A DNA stretch of 64,000 bases from Curtobacterium sp. MCSS17_007 (GTDB lineage: Bacteria > Actinomycetota > Actinomycetes > Actinomycetales > Microbacteriaceae). The notes under the pieces are model-generated. The model saw only the letters and a program-made list of their open reading frames with translations. It did no database searches and was not told the origin of the DNA. The stretch covers positions 1,240,001-1,304,000 of the forward strand of contig NZ_CP126257.1 of assembly GCF_003234175.2 (NCBI RefSeq). Reading direction: 5' to 3'. Made by a program: the position numbers and the translations under genes. Positions 25,787 through 34,272 of the stretch are shown here, one piece after another (the first letter of the stretch is position 1; every line of letters starts with the position of its first letter).

Positions 25787-25836
25787 CCCCCCACCCTAGG
25801 CGCGGCGGCGGGCGACGCAGCGCCTACGCTCGGGGT

Positions 25837-26097
25837 GTGCACGGAGCCAGCGACCAGGACGCCCTCGCCAGGGCCCACGCGCTCGCGGTGCTCCGCGGTG
25901 CAGCGCTCGGTGACCGCCTCGTGGTACGTGCCCGGCACGAGGACGGCGCCCGGGACGCGCTCGGCACGCTGCATGCCCGGTCCGCCGACGCGGTGACGAT
26001 CGGTACGCGCCGGGGCCCGGTCGTGGTCGCGCTCGTCGACGTGGTGGCCGCGAAGCACGTGCCCCCGCCCCCGGCGCCGCGTCCGCGTCGGCCCTGA
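25837..26097 (+). CDS. Rv0428c-type SH3-like domain protein
   Basis: An 86-residue small protein. Residues about 20-75 (GDRLVVRARHEDGARDALGT through TRRGPVVVALVDVVAAKHVP) form a beta-barrel pattern matching the N-terminal SH3-like domain found before acetyltransferases of the Rv0428c type. Here it stands alone. The -10 TACGCT (25825-25830) lies exactly six bases before the GTG, so it is probably leaderless. Confidence 0.6.
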   Translation: MHGASDQDALARAHALAVLRGAALGDRLVVRARHEDGARDALGTLHARSADAVTIGTRRGPVVVALVDVVAAKHVPPPPAPRPRRP

Positions 26098-26245
26098 CCG
26101 CCCGCACCGACCGCCCGCACCCGCCCCGGGCGCTGACCATCGCCGCTGACCGCTGCCATGCCCGACGGCCCCGCCCGCTGCCGCCACCGCTCGTCACCGG
26201 CGAGCCGTCGCGGCCCACGCAGCGGCGTCCCCGTACGCTCGGGGC

Positions 26246-27403
26246 ATGGTCGTCCCCGTCCCGCTCGGTACCGAGGACCGCACCGCCCGTCTGACCCTCC
26301 GTCGCCCCGACCGCTGGCGTCGCCAGGACGCCCCGCAGGCCGACCTCCGGCTGACCGGTGACGACGTCGTCCTGACCGTCCGATCGCGCCCCTCCGACCG
26401 CACGATCGCCGAGGAGCACACCAGCCTGCTCGAGCGCCTGCCCGGATCGGTCGAGGGGCTCCGGCTGATCGGCTGCGACCCGTGGACGACCGCCGGTGCC
26501 CCGGCACGCCTGGTGGAGTACGTCCGCCCCGACGAGGGCGGCGACGTCACGGGCGCGCACCTGCTGTTCGTCACCGGTCGGCACCGCGTCGACGTGACCG
26601 TCGAGCGGCCGCTCGCCCGGATGCTCGACACCGACGACCTCGTCTCGGCGGTCCTCGAGTCGGTCCGCGCCACCGAACCGACGCCGGTGCGCCCGCAGCG
26701 CGCACTCGAACCGCTGCCGACCGCGACGCCCGCCCCGCAGCTCGACGGCACGCACCTGGGGGCCGAGGCGCTCGCCACCCTCCGGAGCCTCGCCGGCCGC
26801 CGCTGGAACCCGACGCTCCTCCGCACTCCCGCGGGGCGGGAACTCGTGCAGTCCGGCCTGGTCGGTCGGCTCGGCACGCTCCCCGAGCCGACGCAGGAGC
26901 TCCTCGGCCCGTGGGCCGACGACACCGAGCCGGTCACCCTGGAACAGCGCGGGCCCGACGGGCGCGCCACGCGCCTCCAGGCCTGGTCGGAGACCGTCGT
27001 CGACGGGACGGACGAGACCGGCGGCACCGTCGCCCGGCTGCCGGTCGAGCGGGTGGTCGAGCTGGCGGCCGGGAGGCTCGGGATCCGTCCGGCGTGGACC
27101 TTCCCCTTCCGCACGGCCTCGGTCGGTGCCGACCTGCTCGCCCGCAGGACGGGTGCGCCGGGGACCGCGTCCGACCTGCCGGCGGCGGTCGCATCGGCCG
27201 ACCCGCGGCTCGCGGCGTTCTGGGCCGCGCCGTGGACCGTCTCCTCGATCCGGCGGCCCGGTCGGCCGACGCCGGTCGTCGTCGTGCACGCCGAGGGGAT
27301 CGGCTTCGCGAGGGTCGGACGCACGGAGGCCGGGGAGACGGCCTTCCGGACCGACTCCCCGGCGAACGTGTACCGGTCCCTCGTGCGGGCGCTGCTGGGC
27401 TGA
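26246..27403 (+). CDS. conserved hypothetical protein, LpqN/DcrB-like N-terminus
   Basis: 385 residues, no signal peptide and no membrane segment. Residues about 1-140 (VPVPLGTEDRTARLTLRRPD and LVEYVRPDEGGDVTGAHLLF) have the strand pattern of LpqN/DcrB-type domains. The C-terminal 240 residues form a separate domain with paired Trp/Pro motifs (AFWAAPWTVSSIRRPG, FARVGRTEAGETAF) that I do not recognise. TACGCT (26234-26239) is six bases before the ATG, so it is probably leaderless. Coding bias clearly supports a real gene. Confidence 0.6.
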   Translation: MVVPVPLGTEDRTARLTLRRPDRWRRQDAPQADLRLTGDDVVLTVRSRPSDRTIAEEHTSLLERLPGSVEGLRLIGCDPWTTAGAPARLVEYVRPDEGGDVTGAHLLFVTGRHRVDVTVERPLARMLDTDDLVSAVLESVRATEPTPVRPQRALEPLPTATPAPQLDGTHLGAEALATLRSLAGRRWNPTLLRTPAGRELVQSGLVGRLGTLPEPTQELLGPWADDTEPVTLEQRGPDGRATRLQAWSETVVDGTDETGGTVARLPVERVVELAAGRLGIRPAWTFPFRTASVGADLLARRTGAPGTASDLPAAVASADPRLAAFWAAPWTVSSIRRPGRPTPVVVVHAEGIGFARVGRTEAGETAFRTDSPANVYRSLVRALLG

Positions 27404-27419
27404 CCGCGACGCCCGGCTG

Positions 27420-28880
27420 CTAGGCGGCCGGGCCGGCGGTGAGGGTGACCGTCACGGTCCGCGCCGTGCCCGACGCGTCGGTGTACCCGACCTGCACCCG
27501 GTCGCCGACCGCGTGCGACCGGATCGCGGCCGTCAGCGCGTCGTTGCTCGTCACCGTCGTGCCGTCGATGCTCGTGATGGTGTCGCCGGCGACCAGCCCG
27601 GCGGCCGCGGCGCCGGATCCCTCGACGGTGCCCGCCACGGCCACACCGGTGGTGGTCCCGGTCGTCCCGCCCGAACCGCCGCTCGAGCCGACCTCGACGC
27701 CGAGGAACGCCGGCAGGCCGATCGTGATGGTGTCCGAGGACTCGCCCGCGAGTATCTCGTCGGCGATGGCCGTCGCCGTGGTGATGGGGATCGCGTACCC
27801 GGTGACCTGGGCCGAGCCGGACGACGCCGCCGTGGCCATGCCGACGACCTCGCCCTCGCTGTCGAGGACCGGGCCGCCGGAGTCGCCGGACACGATGTCC
27901 GCGGCCACCTCGATGAGGCCGTGCAGGGACTCCGTCCCCGTGCCGGTCTCGCTCTGCACCTGGATGTCCTGGTCGAGGGCGGTGACGGTGCCCGCCGCGG
28001 CCACGAGGTTGCCGGTGCCCTCCGCGTTGCCCACGTCGGTCACGGCGTCGCCGGTGGACGGTCCGCCGTCGTCGTCGAGCGTCACGGTGGACAGCCCGGA
28101 CGCGTCCCGCAACTTCAGCACGGCGACGTCGTTCGTCGCGTCGGAGCCGACGACGTCGGCGGTGTACTCCTTGCCCGTGGTCTCGTCGGTGACCGTGATG
28201 CTCGTGGCGCCCTGGATCACGTGGTTGTTCGTCAGGACGGTGCCGTCCGAGGTGAGGACCATGCCGGTGCCGGCCGCCCGCGACGAGGTGTCGTAGTCCA
28301 TCACGGTGTCGATCGTCACGACGCCCTTCTCCTGCGCCGTGGTCGCCGGGGTCGCGGGGGTCTGCGTGCTCGTGCCGGTGCCGGTGCCGGTGCCGGTGCC
28401 GCTGCTCCCGCTGCCGTCGGTGCCGGAACCGCTGCCGTACCCGGGGACGGTGGAGCCGTTCGTGCCGCTGCCGGTGCCGCCGCTCGTGCCGGAGCCGCCG
28501 CCGGGCAGCGTCGTCGTGCCCTGCGACCGGCTCGACGTGGTCGTGGCGCCCTGGGAGGACAGCCCGAGCGCGGTGCCGCCGGCCGCGCCGATGATCGCCA
28601 GCGCCGCGACACCGGAGCCGAGGACGAGTCCGAGCCGCCGCGGGCGCTTCGCACCGGGGTGGTGCACAGCGGTCGTCCCGCCGAGCGCCGCGCTGCCGAG
28701 CAGGTAGGGGCCGCGGCCGTCCGGGGCGTAGGCGTAGGGCCCCGAGCCGTCGGCGCCGTACAGCCACGGGCCGCTGCCGTCGAAGGCGTAGGCGGGGCGG
28801 AGGGTGTCGCGGTCGACGTGCGGTGCCTCCCAGCCGGGGCGGTCGGTCGCGCGCTGGTCGTCGGCGGGGTTCTCGTTCAT
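27420..28880 (-). CDS. HtrA/DegP-like membrane serine protease with PDZ domain
   Basis: A 486-residue protein. The cytoplasmic N-terminus contains three tandem 10-residue repeats (31-60, Y-x2-DG-x-GP pattern), then a membrane anchor (LGLVLGSGVAALAIIGAAGG) and a Gly/Ser/Thr-rich extracellular linker. The trypsin-like S1C domain carries the triad in TNNHVIQ, ATNDVAVLK and GDSGGP. One PDZ domain follows (TGVAVAGTVEGSGAAAAGLV through TLTAGPAA). It degrades or senses misfolded proteins outside the membrane. GGAGAGC precedes the ATG. Confidence 0.9.
   Translation of the reverse strand: MNENPADDQRATDRPGWEAPHVDRDTLRPAYAFDGSGPWLYGADGSGPYAYAPDGRGPYLLGSAALGGTTAVHHPGAKRPRRLGLVLGSGVAALAIIGAAGGTALGLSSQGATTTSSRSQGTTTLPGGGSGTSGGTGSGTNGSTVPGYGSGSGTDGSGSSGTGTGTGTGTSTQTPATPATTAQEKGVVTIDTVMDYDTSSRAAGTGMVLTSDGTVLTNNHVIQGATSITVTDETTGKEYTADVVGSDATNDVAVLKLRDASGLSTVTLDDDGGPSTGDAVTDVGNAEGTGNLVAAAGTVTALDQDIQVQSETGTGTESLHGLIEVAADIVSGDSGGPVLDSEGEVVGMATAASSGSAQVTGYAIPITTATAIADEILAGESSDTITIGLPAFLGVEVGSSGGSGGTTGTTTGVAVAGTVEGSGAAAAGLVAGDTITSIDGTTVTSNDALTAAIRSHAVGDRVQVGYTDASGTARTVTVTLTAGPAA
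28372..28401. repeat. (GTGCCG)5 hexanucleotide repeat inside the HtrA-like gene
   Basis: Five perfect GTGCCG units encode the Gly-Thr run of the extracellular linker. The unit is in frame, so copy-number change would only alter linker length. Confidence 0.85.
28701..28790 (-). repeat. three in-frame 30-nt repeats encoding a Y-x2-DG-x-GP motif
   Basis: Residues 31-60 of the HtrA-like protein are YAFDGSGPWL, YGADGSGPYA and YAPDGRGPYL, three 10-residue units placed between the N-terminus and the membrane anchor. Confidence 0.8.
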
Positions 28881-29047
28881 CGGTGCTCTCCGGTCGTCCC
28901 TCGACCACCCGTCGGGTGGTGATCCGTTCCTCGACGACCCGGTCGGGCGTCGTGGGACCAGTACAGGAGCCGAACCCATGACGACCCCATGAGCGGACCC
29001 GGTGCCCGCTGGGGGATCCCTCGGGGGCAGCCGGACGAGGCGCAGGA

Positions 29048-29066
29048 TTAGGCTTGCCGCACCTCC
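29048..29066 (+). promoter_or_regulatory. DtxR/IdeR-like iron box
   Basis: TTAGGCTTGCCGCACCTCC matches most positions of the 19-bp actinobacterial iron box (TTAGGTTAGSCTAACCTAA) and ends one base before the ATG of the iron permease gene. Iron-bound DtxR here would block transcription or initiation. Confidence 0.65.
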
Positions 29067-29067
29067 C

Positions 29068-30120
29068 ATGCGCGCGTCGTCACCCGTCACCCCTGCACAC
29101 CGGCCCCGGTCGGCCCCGGCCTCGCGGTCCCGTCTCGTCGGGGCCGCGCTCCTCGCGGTCGCCGTACTGGCCGTCGCGGTGGCGCTCTCGGTGGCCTTCG
29201 GGTCCCGCCCGATCCCGTTCGGGACCGTCCTCGACGCGGTGCTGCACCCGGACCGCACCGACGAGGTCGGGCTCATCGTCCTCGGCAACCGCGTGCCCCG
29301 GACGGTCGTCGGGCTGCTCGCCGGTGCCGCCCTCGGGGTCGCCGGTGCGGTGATGCAGGGCGTGACGCGCAACCCGCTCGCAGACCCCAGCATCCTCGGC
29401 ATCAACGCCGGTGCCGCCCTGGCCGTGGTCGTCGGGATCGCCGTGTTCGGCATCAGCGGGACCGCCGCGTACCTGCCCTTCGCCTTCGTCGGTGCCGGGC
29501 TCGCCGCGCTGCTCGTCTACGGGGTGGCGGCGGTCGCGCGCCGCGGACTGTCGCCGGTCGGCCTCGCGCTCGCCGGCGCGGTGGTGGCGGCGGCGCTGTC
29601 CTCGGTCACGACCGCCGTCCTCGTGTCGAGCCAGAGCCTGCTCGACCAACTGCGCTTCTGGCAGGTCGGCGCGCTCGCCGGGAAGGACCTCGGGACCGCC
29701 GGCGTCATCGCCGTCCCCGTGCTCGTCGGGCTCGTCGTCGCTGCCGGCCTCGGACGCTCGCTGAACACCCTCGCGCTCGGCGACGAACTCGCGGCGTCCC
29801 TCGGGCAGCGCGTCGTGCTCGTCCGGATCGTCGGCGGGGTCGTGACGGTGCTGCTCGCGGGCTCCGCCGTCGCCGCCGCCGGGCCGGTCGCGTTCGTCGG
29901 TCTCGCCGTCCCCCACGCCGTCCGCCTGCTGAGCGGCCCCGACCAGCGCTGGACGATCCTCCTGTCCGCCCTGGTGGCACCCGCGCTCCTGCTCGTCGCC
30001 GACGTCGTGGGGCGGGTCGTCGCGTACCCGGGGGAGCTGCAGGTCGGGATCGTCACCGCACTCATCGGGGCGCCGGTGTTCATCTGGCTGGTCCGGTCGC
30101 GGGTGGTGACCGGCCTGTGA
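29068..30120 (+). CDS. FecCD-type iron-siderophore ABC permease
   Basis: A 350-residue membrane protein with about nine to ten hydrophobic segments. Signatures of the BtuC/FecCD family: RVPRTVVGLLAGAALGVAGA, TRNPLADPSILGINAGAAL, ALGDELAASLG and GPVAFVGLAVPHAVRLL. It forms one half of the membrane channel for ferric-siderophore or heme import, with the next gene as the other half (GTGA-type overlap). No binding protein or ATPase gene is adjacent. A DtxR-like box precedes it. Confidence 0.9.
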   Translation: MRASSPVTPAHRPRSAPASRSRLVGAALLAVAVLAVAVALSVAFGSRPIPFGTVLDAVLHPDRTDEVGLIVLGNRVPRTVVGLLAGAALGVAGAVMQGVTRNPLADPSILGINAGAALAVVVGIAVFGISGTAAYLPFAFVGAGLAALLVYGVAAVARRGLSPVGLALAGAVVAAALSSVTTAVLVSSQSLLDQLRFWQVGALAGKDLGTAGVIAVPVLVGLVVAAGLGRSLNTLALGDELAASLGQRVVLVRIVGGVVTVLLAGSAVAAAGPVAFVGLAVPHAVRLLSGPDQRWTILLSALVAPALLLVADVVGRVVAYPGELQVGIVTALIGAPVFIWLVRSRVVTGL

Positions 30121-31097
30121 CCGCGGTCCGCCGCGAGCTCGCCGTCCTGGGCGCGGTCCTCGTGCTCCTCGTCGCCCTCGTGCTCGTCGGACTCGGGGTG
30201 GGGGAGATCCCGCTCTCGCCGCTGCAGGTCGCCGGCGCGCTCGTCGGCCACGGCGACACCGTCTCGGACTTCGTGATCGGGCAGCTCCGCGGCCCCCGCG
30301 TGGCCGGCGCGGTGCTCGTCGGTGCCGCCCTCGGCGCCGCGGGCGGGATCGTGCAGAGCGTGGTGCGCAACCCGATCGCCAGTCCGGACGTCATCGGCAT
30401 CACGTCGGGCGCGAGTGCCGCGGGGCTGACGGCGATCGTGCTGTTCGGAGCGAGCGGCGGCGTGCTCTTCGGGTCGGTGGTCGTCGGCGCGCTGCTCGTG
30501 TCGGTCGTGATCGCCGCGCTCTCATGGCGTCGGGGGATCACCGGCAACCGCGTCGTCCTGGTCGGCATCGGGGTCGCGGCGATCTGCCTGAGCACCACCG
30601 GCTGGATGCTCACCGCGGGCACCGTCCAGCAGGCGGGCACCGCGCTCCTCTGGCTCTCCGGCAGCCTGAACGCCGTCGACCGCACGCTGGTCGGCATCCT
30701 CGCGGTGGCCGTCGTCCTGCTCCTGGTCGCTGCGCTCGCGCAGTCCCGGCGGCTCACGGTCCTCGCGCTCGGGGACGAGGTTGCCGCCGCGCTCGGGCTC
30801 CGACCGGACCGGGCGAAGGTGCTCCTGCTGCTCACGGCGGTCGGCCTGACCGCGGGCGCGGTCGCGACGGCCGGACCGGTCTCGTTCGTCGCGCTGATGG
30901 CCGCCCCGATCGCGCGGCGCCTCGTCGGGAACGGACGCGCGGCGCTCGGTGTCGTCGCCGCGGTGGGCGCGGTCGTCACGCTGGCGAGCGACCTGGTCGC
31001 CCAGTTCGCGTTCCCCGGCAACGCGCTGCCCGTCGGCGTCGTCACGGGGGTCGTCGGCGCGCCGTACCTGCTCTGGCTGCTGGCACGCGGGCGGTAG
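30117..31097 (+). CDS. FecCD-type iron-siderophore ABC permease, second subunit
   Basis: A 326-residue partner of the preceding permease, with matching motifs GPRVAGAVLVGAALGAAGGI, VRNPIASPDVIGITSGAS, ALGDEVAAALGL and GPVSFVALMAAPIARRLVG. The GTG start overlaps the upstream stop. The operon ends here with a repeat-rich region instead of the usual ATPase gene. Confidence 0.9.
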   Translation: MTAVRRELAVLGAVLVLLVALVLVGLGVGEIPLSPLQVAGALVGHGDTVSDFVIGQLRGPRVAGAVLVGAALGAAGGIVQSVVRNPIASPDVIGITSGASAAGLTAIVLFGASGGVLFGSVVVGALLVSVVIAALSWRRGITGNRVVLVGIGVAAICLSTTGWMLTAGTVQQAGTALLWLSGSLNAVDRTLVGILAVAVVLLLVAALAQSRRLTVLALGDEVAAALGLRPDRAKVLLLLTAVGLTAGAVATAGPVSFVALMAAPIARRLVGNGRAALGVVAAVGAVVTLASDLVAQFAFPGNALPVGVVTGVVGAPYLLWLLARGR

Positions 31098-31115
31098 GCG
31101 GCCGCGCCGCGCCCG

Positions 31116-31228
31116 GTCCTTCCGGGCGTGCCTGGTCCTTCGGGGCGTACCTGTCGTTCCGGGCGTACCTGGTCCTTCCGGGCGTACCTGGTCGTTCGGT
31201 GCGTACCTGGTCGTTCGGGGCGTACCTG
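31116..31228. repeat. six tandem 18/19-nt repeats
   Basis: Six consecutive units of the type GTCCTTCCGGGCGTACCTG, varying at a few positions (GTCC/GTCG, TTCC/TTCG), run head to tail right after the second iron permease. The same word occurs again near 50900-50930. Confidence 0.9.
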
Positions 31229-31302
31229 ACGGTCCCGGGCCGCCAGGTACGCCCGTTCCCGCACCGCATCGCACCCGTGCTGGGAAGGAACGGGCGCACT
31301 GC

Positions 31303-31346
31303 CGGACGTGGGGCGCGGTGCTGGCCGGCTCCGTGCCTCCCGTCCG
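31303..31346. terminator. degenerate GACGGGAGGC-family hairpin
   Basis: The right arm CCGTGCCTCCCGTCCG (31331-31346) is intact. The left arm (31303-31318) carries mismatches in GGGAGG, so the stem is imperfect. It may still end transcripts from the permease operon. Confidence 0.5.
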
Positions 31347-31812
31347 TCGGGTGGGAGCGTCCTGGTCGCCGCACGGGTCGCGGGGGCGACGCCCCTGTGC
31401 CGGGAGCCGCGCGTGGTCACGCGATGCCGCGTGGCGCTGCGCTGCGTGATCCCGCACACGACCACCCGGACCCCTCGTCCGGGTGTCGGCGCGTCACGTC
31501 CGTTCGTACCGATCGGAACCCCGACAGCGCCCGACCCGTCGGAGCGCCCGACCCGTCGGAGCGCTCGTCCGGCAGGAACGGGGGACTGCCACGCCGGCGC
31601 GGTACCCGACGCCGGCCCCGTGACCGCACCGCGGTGGGTCGACTCGGCCTGGAGGCACGGTGCACGCCCGCCCTGCGAATCCGGTGCAGGAGCCGGGTCG
31701 CCGCGGTGTGTTCGCTGTGCGCGTGCTCCCGAGTTGTCCCCAGCCCTGTTCGGGGCTCCCGCGAGGTCACCCGTTTCCGATACGCTGGGGCGCCAAGAGG
31801 AGGAGGTCCACG

Positions 31813-32292
31813 ATGCCAGAGCCAGTGGTCCCGCAGCCGGGCGGTCAGAAGACTCCGGAACAGCGGCTGGTCGACACCACCCTGACCTTCAGCATGGACA
31901 TGGGAGTGGCCCTGACGGCCGAGTCCGGTGTCTCGACCGAGGAGCGTGAGGCGATCAACGCCCTGCCCTCGGGTTCGGCGCTGCTGGTGGTCCGGCGTGG
32001 CCCGAACGTCGGCGCGCGGTTCCTCCTCGACTCCGACGTCACGACGGCCGGTCGTCACCCCGACGCCGACATCTTCCTCGACGACGTCACGGTGTCGCGC
32101 AAGCACGCGCAGTTCCTGCGCCACGGCACGGCCTTCAGCGTGAAGGACAACGGTTCGCTCAACGGCACCTACTTCGACGGCGTCCGCATCGACGAAGCGT
32201 TGCTCACCGACGGTGCCGAGGTCCAGGTCGGCAAGTTCCGCCTGACGTTCTACGCATCCCGGGTCGACCTGGCGCGCCTGGCGACCGCGTAG
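31813..32292 (+). CDS. garA: FHA-domain regulator, GarA/OdhI-like
   Basis: A 159-residue protein. The N-terminal tail holds D21-T-T-L-T-F26, like the phospho-acceptor ETTS motif of GarA/OdhI. Residues about 70-140 form the FHA domain (TAGRHPDADI, TVSRKHAQF, NGSLNGTYFDG). In relatives, unphosphorylated GarA inhibits 2-oxoglutarate dehydrogenase and tunes glutamate metabolism, and Ser/Thr kinases switch it off. A strong GGAGGAGG precedes the ATG. Operon with the MerR gene, sharing one base. Confidence 0.9.
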   Translation: MPEPVVPQPGGQKTPEQRLVDTTLTFSMDMGVALTAESGVSTEEREAINALPSGSALLVVRRGPNVGARFLLDSDVTTAGRHPDADIFLDDVTVSRKHAQFLRHGTAFSVKDNGSLNGTYFDGVRIDEALLTDGAEVQVGKFRLTFYASRVDLARLATA

Positions 32293-32996
32293 TGGCCGCG
32301 CGGTCCGCCGCAGCCCGGGCCGGCGCTGCGGTGCCGGACCTGCTCACGATCGGGCAGGTCATCGCCCGGTTGAAGCCCGAGTTCCCGGACCTGTCGAGCT
32401 CCAAGCTGCGCTTCCTCGAGGAGCGCGAGCTCGTGACGCCCATCCGCACGGCCAGTGGGTACCGGAAGTTCTCGGCGGCCGACGTCGAGCGACTCCGGAT
32501 CGTCCTCGGGCTGCAGCGCGACCACTACCTGCCGCTGAAGGTCATCAAGGACTACCTGGCGGATCTCGACGCCGGTCGTGAGCCCGTCCTGCCCGGTGGC
32601 GGTGACGCGCCGAAGCCGTCGATCCTCGGACGTGAGCGCCGGTACACGCGGGACGAGACGGTCCGTGCCGCCGGCGCGAGCCCGATGCTCCTGTCCGACG
32701 CGGTGTCGGCCTCGCTGCTGCCGGCGACCGACACCTACGGCGACGACGCGGTGGCCGTGCTGAAGGCCCTCGTCGAACTGCAGCGCACCGGCATCGAACC
32801 GCGGCACCTCCGCACGATGCGCGGCGTCGTCGAGCGCGAGGTCGGGCTCATCGAGTCGGCGCTCATGCCCGTGTCCCGCCGGGGGGACGCCACGTCGCGC
32901 GCCAAGGCGACCGAGCTCGCCCGCGAGATCGCCGGGCACCTCGAGGTCGTCCGTACGAACCTGGTGCGTGCCGCGATCGGTCGACTCGACGCATGA
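32292..32996 (+). CDS. ftsR: MerR-type regulator FtsR (Rv1828-like)
   Basis: A 234-residue MerR protein with LLTIGQVIARLKPEFPDLSS, SKLRFLEERELVTPIRTASG and YRKFSAADVERLRIVLGLQR. The position directly after the GarA gene and the long C-terminal domain match Rv1828 / corynebacterial FtsR, a regulator of ftsZ. The GTG start shares its G with the garA stop. The orthologue call rests on sequence plus synteny. Confidence 0.85.
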   Translation: MAARSAAARAGAAVPDLLTIGQVIARLKPEFPDLSSSKLRFLEERELVTPIRTASGYRKFSAADVERLRIVLGLQRDHYLPLKVIKDYLADLDAGREPVLPGGGDAPKPSILGRERRYTRDETVRAAGASPMLLSDAVSASLLPATDTYGDDAVAVLKALVELQRTGIEPRHLRTMRGVVEREVGLIESALMPVSRRGDATSRAKATELAREIAGHLEVVRTNLVRAAIGRLDA

Positions 32997-33140
32997 CGAG
33001 CGGCTCCCGGTCGTCCACGGCGCAGCCCAGCGCTGTCGGTCGTCCGCCGTCGGGGCGTATCCTCGACACGCCGGACGCGCCGGGACGGATGTGCCGCCTC
33101 CGGAGCGCCCGAGTCGCTACCGTGGACCTCGGAACAACTC

Positions 33141-33155
33141 TCAACCCGTCGTTGA
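33141..33155. promoter_or_regulatory. candidate MerR operator
   Basis: TCAAC-CCGTC-GTTGA is a perfect short palindrome in the promoter region of the second MerR gene, behind a TACCGT -10-like box near 33118. Possible site for one of the two MerR proteins. Confidence 0.35.
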
Positions 33156-33195
33156 ACCTTCGGGTGGGAGCTCGAACGTCGTGGAAGGCATGCAC

Positions 33196-33756
33196 ATGAG
33201 TGGGACTGACACCCCCGGTACCGAGTCCGAGATGACCCGGTACGACCTCGGCCTGCTCTTCACCGACGGCCTGCCCGAGCACGACGAGCAGAACGGCTAC
33301 CGCGGCACCGTCGCCGCACGCGCAGCCGGCATCTCGTACCGCCAGCTCGACTACTGGGCCCGCACCGAGCTCGTGCAGCCGACCATCCGCGGTGCTGCGG
33401 GTTCCGGCTCGCAGCGGCTCTACGGCTTCCGGGACATCCTCGTCCTCAAGCTCGTGAAGCGACTCCTCGACACCGGCATCTCGCTGCAGCAGATCCGCAC
33501 CGCCGTGAACCAGCTCCGCGAGTCCGGGGTGTCCGACCTCGCGCAGACGACGCTGATGTCCGACGGTGCCTCCGTCTACCTGTGCACCTCCGACGACGAG
33601 GTCATCGACCTGGTGTCCCGCGGCCAGGGCGTGTTCGGGATCGCCGTGGGCAAGGTGCTGCGCGAGGTGGAGAGCTCCCTGGTCGAGCTCGACGCCACCC
33701 CTGCGGCCGACCCCGCCGACGAGCTCGCCGCCCGCCGGGCCACGCGCGCGTCGTAG
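33196..33756 (+). CDS. MerR-type regulator, Rv1830-like
   Basis: A 186-residue MerR protein: GYRGTVAARAAGISYRQLDY, WARTELVQPTIRGAAGSGSQ and RLYGFRDILVLKLVKRLLDT, with a C-terminal helix pair. It lies in the garA-merR-merR order known from mycobacteria and corynebacteria, but the bifunctional-nuclease gene normally between the two MerR genes (Rv1829) is absent here. ATG 33196 is chosen because GGAAGG lies about seven bases upstream. Confidence 0.85.
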   Translation: MSGTDTPGTESEMTRYDLGLLFTDGLPEHDEQNGYRGTVAARAAGISYRQLDYWARTELVQPTIRGAAGSGSQRLYGFRDILVLKLVKRLLDTGISLQQIRTAVNQLRESGVSDLAQTTLMSDGASVYLCTSDDEVIDLVSRGQGVFGIAVGKVLREVESSLVELDATPAADPADELAARRATRAS

Positions 33757-34006
33757 CCGCCCCTCGTACGCCCGCTCGGCCCGCTTCCTCGAGCGCCCGG
33801 CGTCCTCGCTGTTCGGCGCCGTCGTCATGGCGCTCGCACGAGCGTGCACCATCCGTCACGCTCGCGCCCCCTGACGACGGGTCGCACCCGCTCCGCGTCC
33901 GACGCGCGGCGTGTCCTGCCCGCTCAGCGCTGCCTCCCGATGTCGACCGCGCCGCGCCGCGCCGCACCGCGCCGCGCGTTGGTTCGCCGGCGACGTTCGG
34001 ATGACC

Positions 34007-34161
34007 GCCAGCTCCGGTCGCACGACATGCCGCCTGCGTCCGCTGAGACCGCACGACATGCCGCCTGCGTCCGCAGAGACCGCACGACCTGCCGCCTGCA
34101 TCCGCAGAGGTGGCACGACCTGCCGCTCGGCTTCCGACGCGGCGGCATGTCGTACGACGAG
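34007..34161. repeat. 31-nt direct-repeat element, copy 1
   Basis: After GCCAGCTCCGGT, units CGCACGACATGCCGCCTGCG... repeat with a 31-base period at 34019, 34050 and 34081. A fourth partial unit starts at 34112, and an inverted copy (GGCGGCATGTCGTACG) near 34141 can pair with any of them. Confidence 0.85.
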
Positions 34162-34272
34162 AGCGGTAGCGCGAGCGCGGGAGCGACGGCCGCCGACCGC
34201 TCACCGGCGACCGACCAGCGCCGACCGACGACCACCGTTCGCCGGACATCGACCTCCGAAGCCCGGGTCGTC

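Larger units (their letters stand above)
31098..31812. other. repeat-rich intergenic region
   Basis: About 700 bases without a supported gene. It contains an 18/19-nt direct repeat array, a shared block around TGGGAAGGAACGG, and a degenerate GACGGGAGGC-type hairpin. A -10-like box (GATACGCT) near 31780-31790 and GGAGGAGG lead into garA. Confidence 0.6.

Noticed and set aside
26194..28908. 904-codon minus-strand frame
   Set aside because: It overlaps the HtrA protease out of frame and the 385-aa gene in antisense, with a highly repetitive Arg/His-rich composition.
31116..31228. CRISPR array or minisatellite gene
   Set aside because: The 18/19-nt units have no spacers, and no reading frame stays open with a ribosome site.
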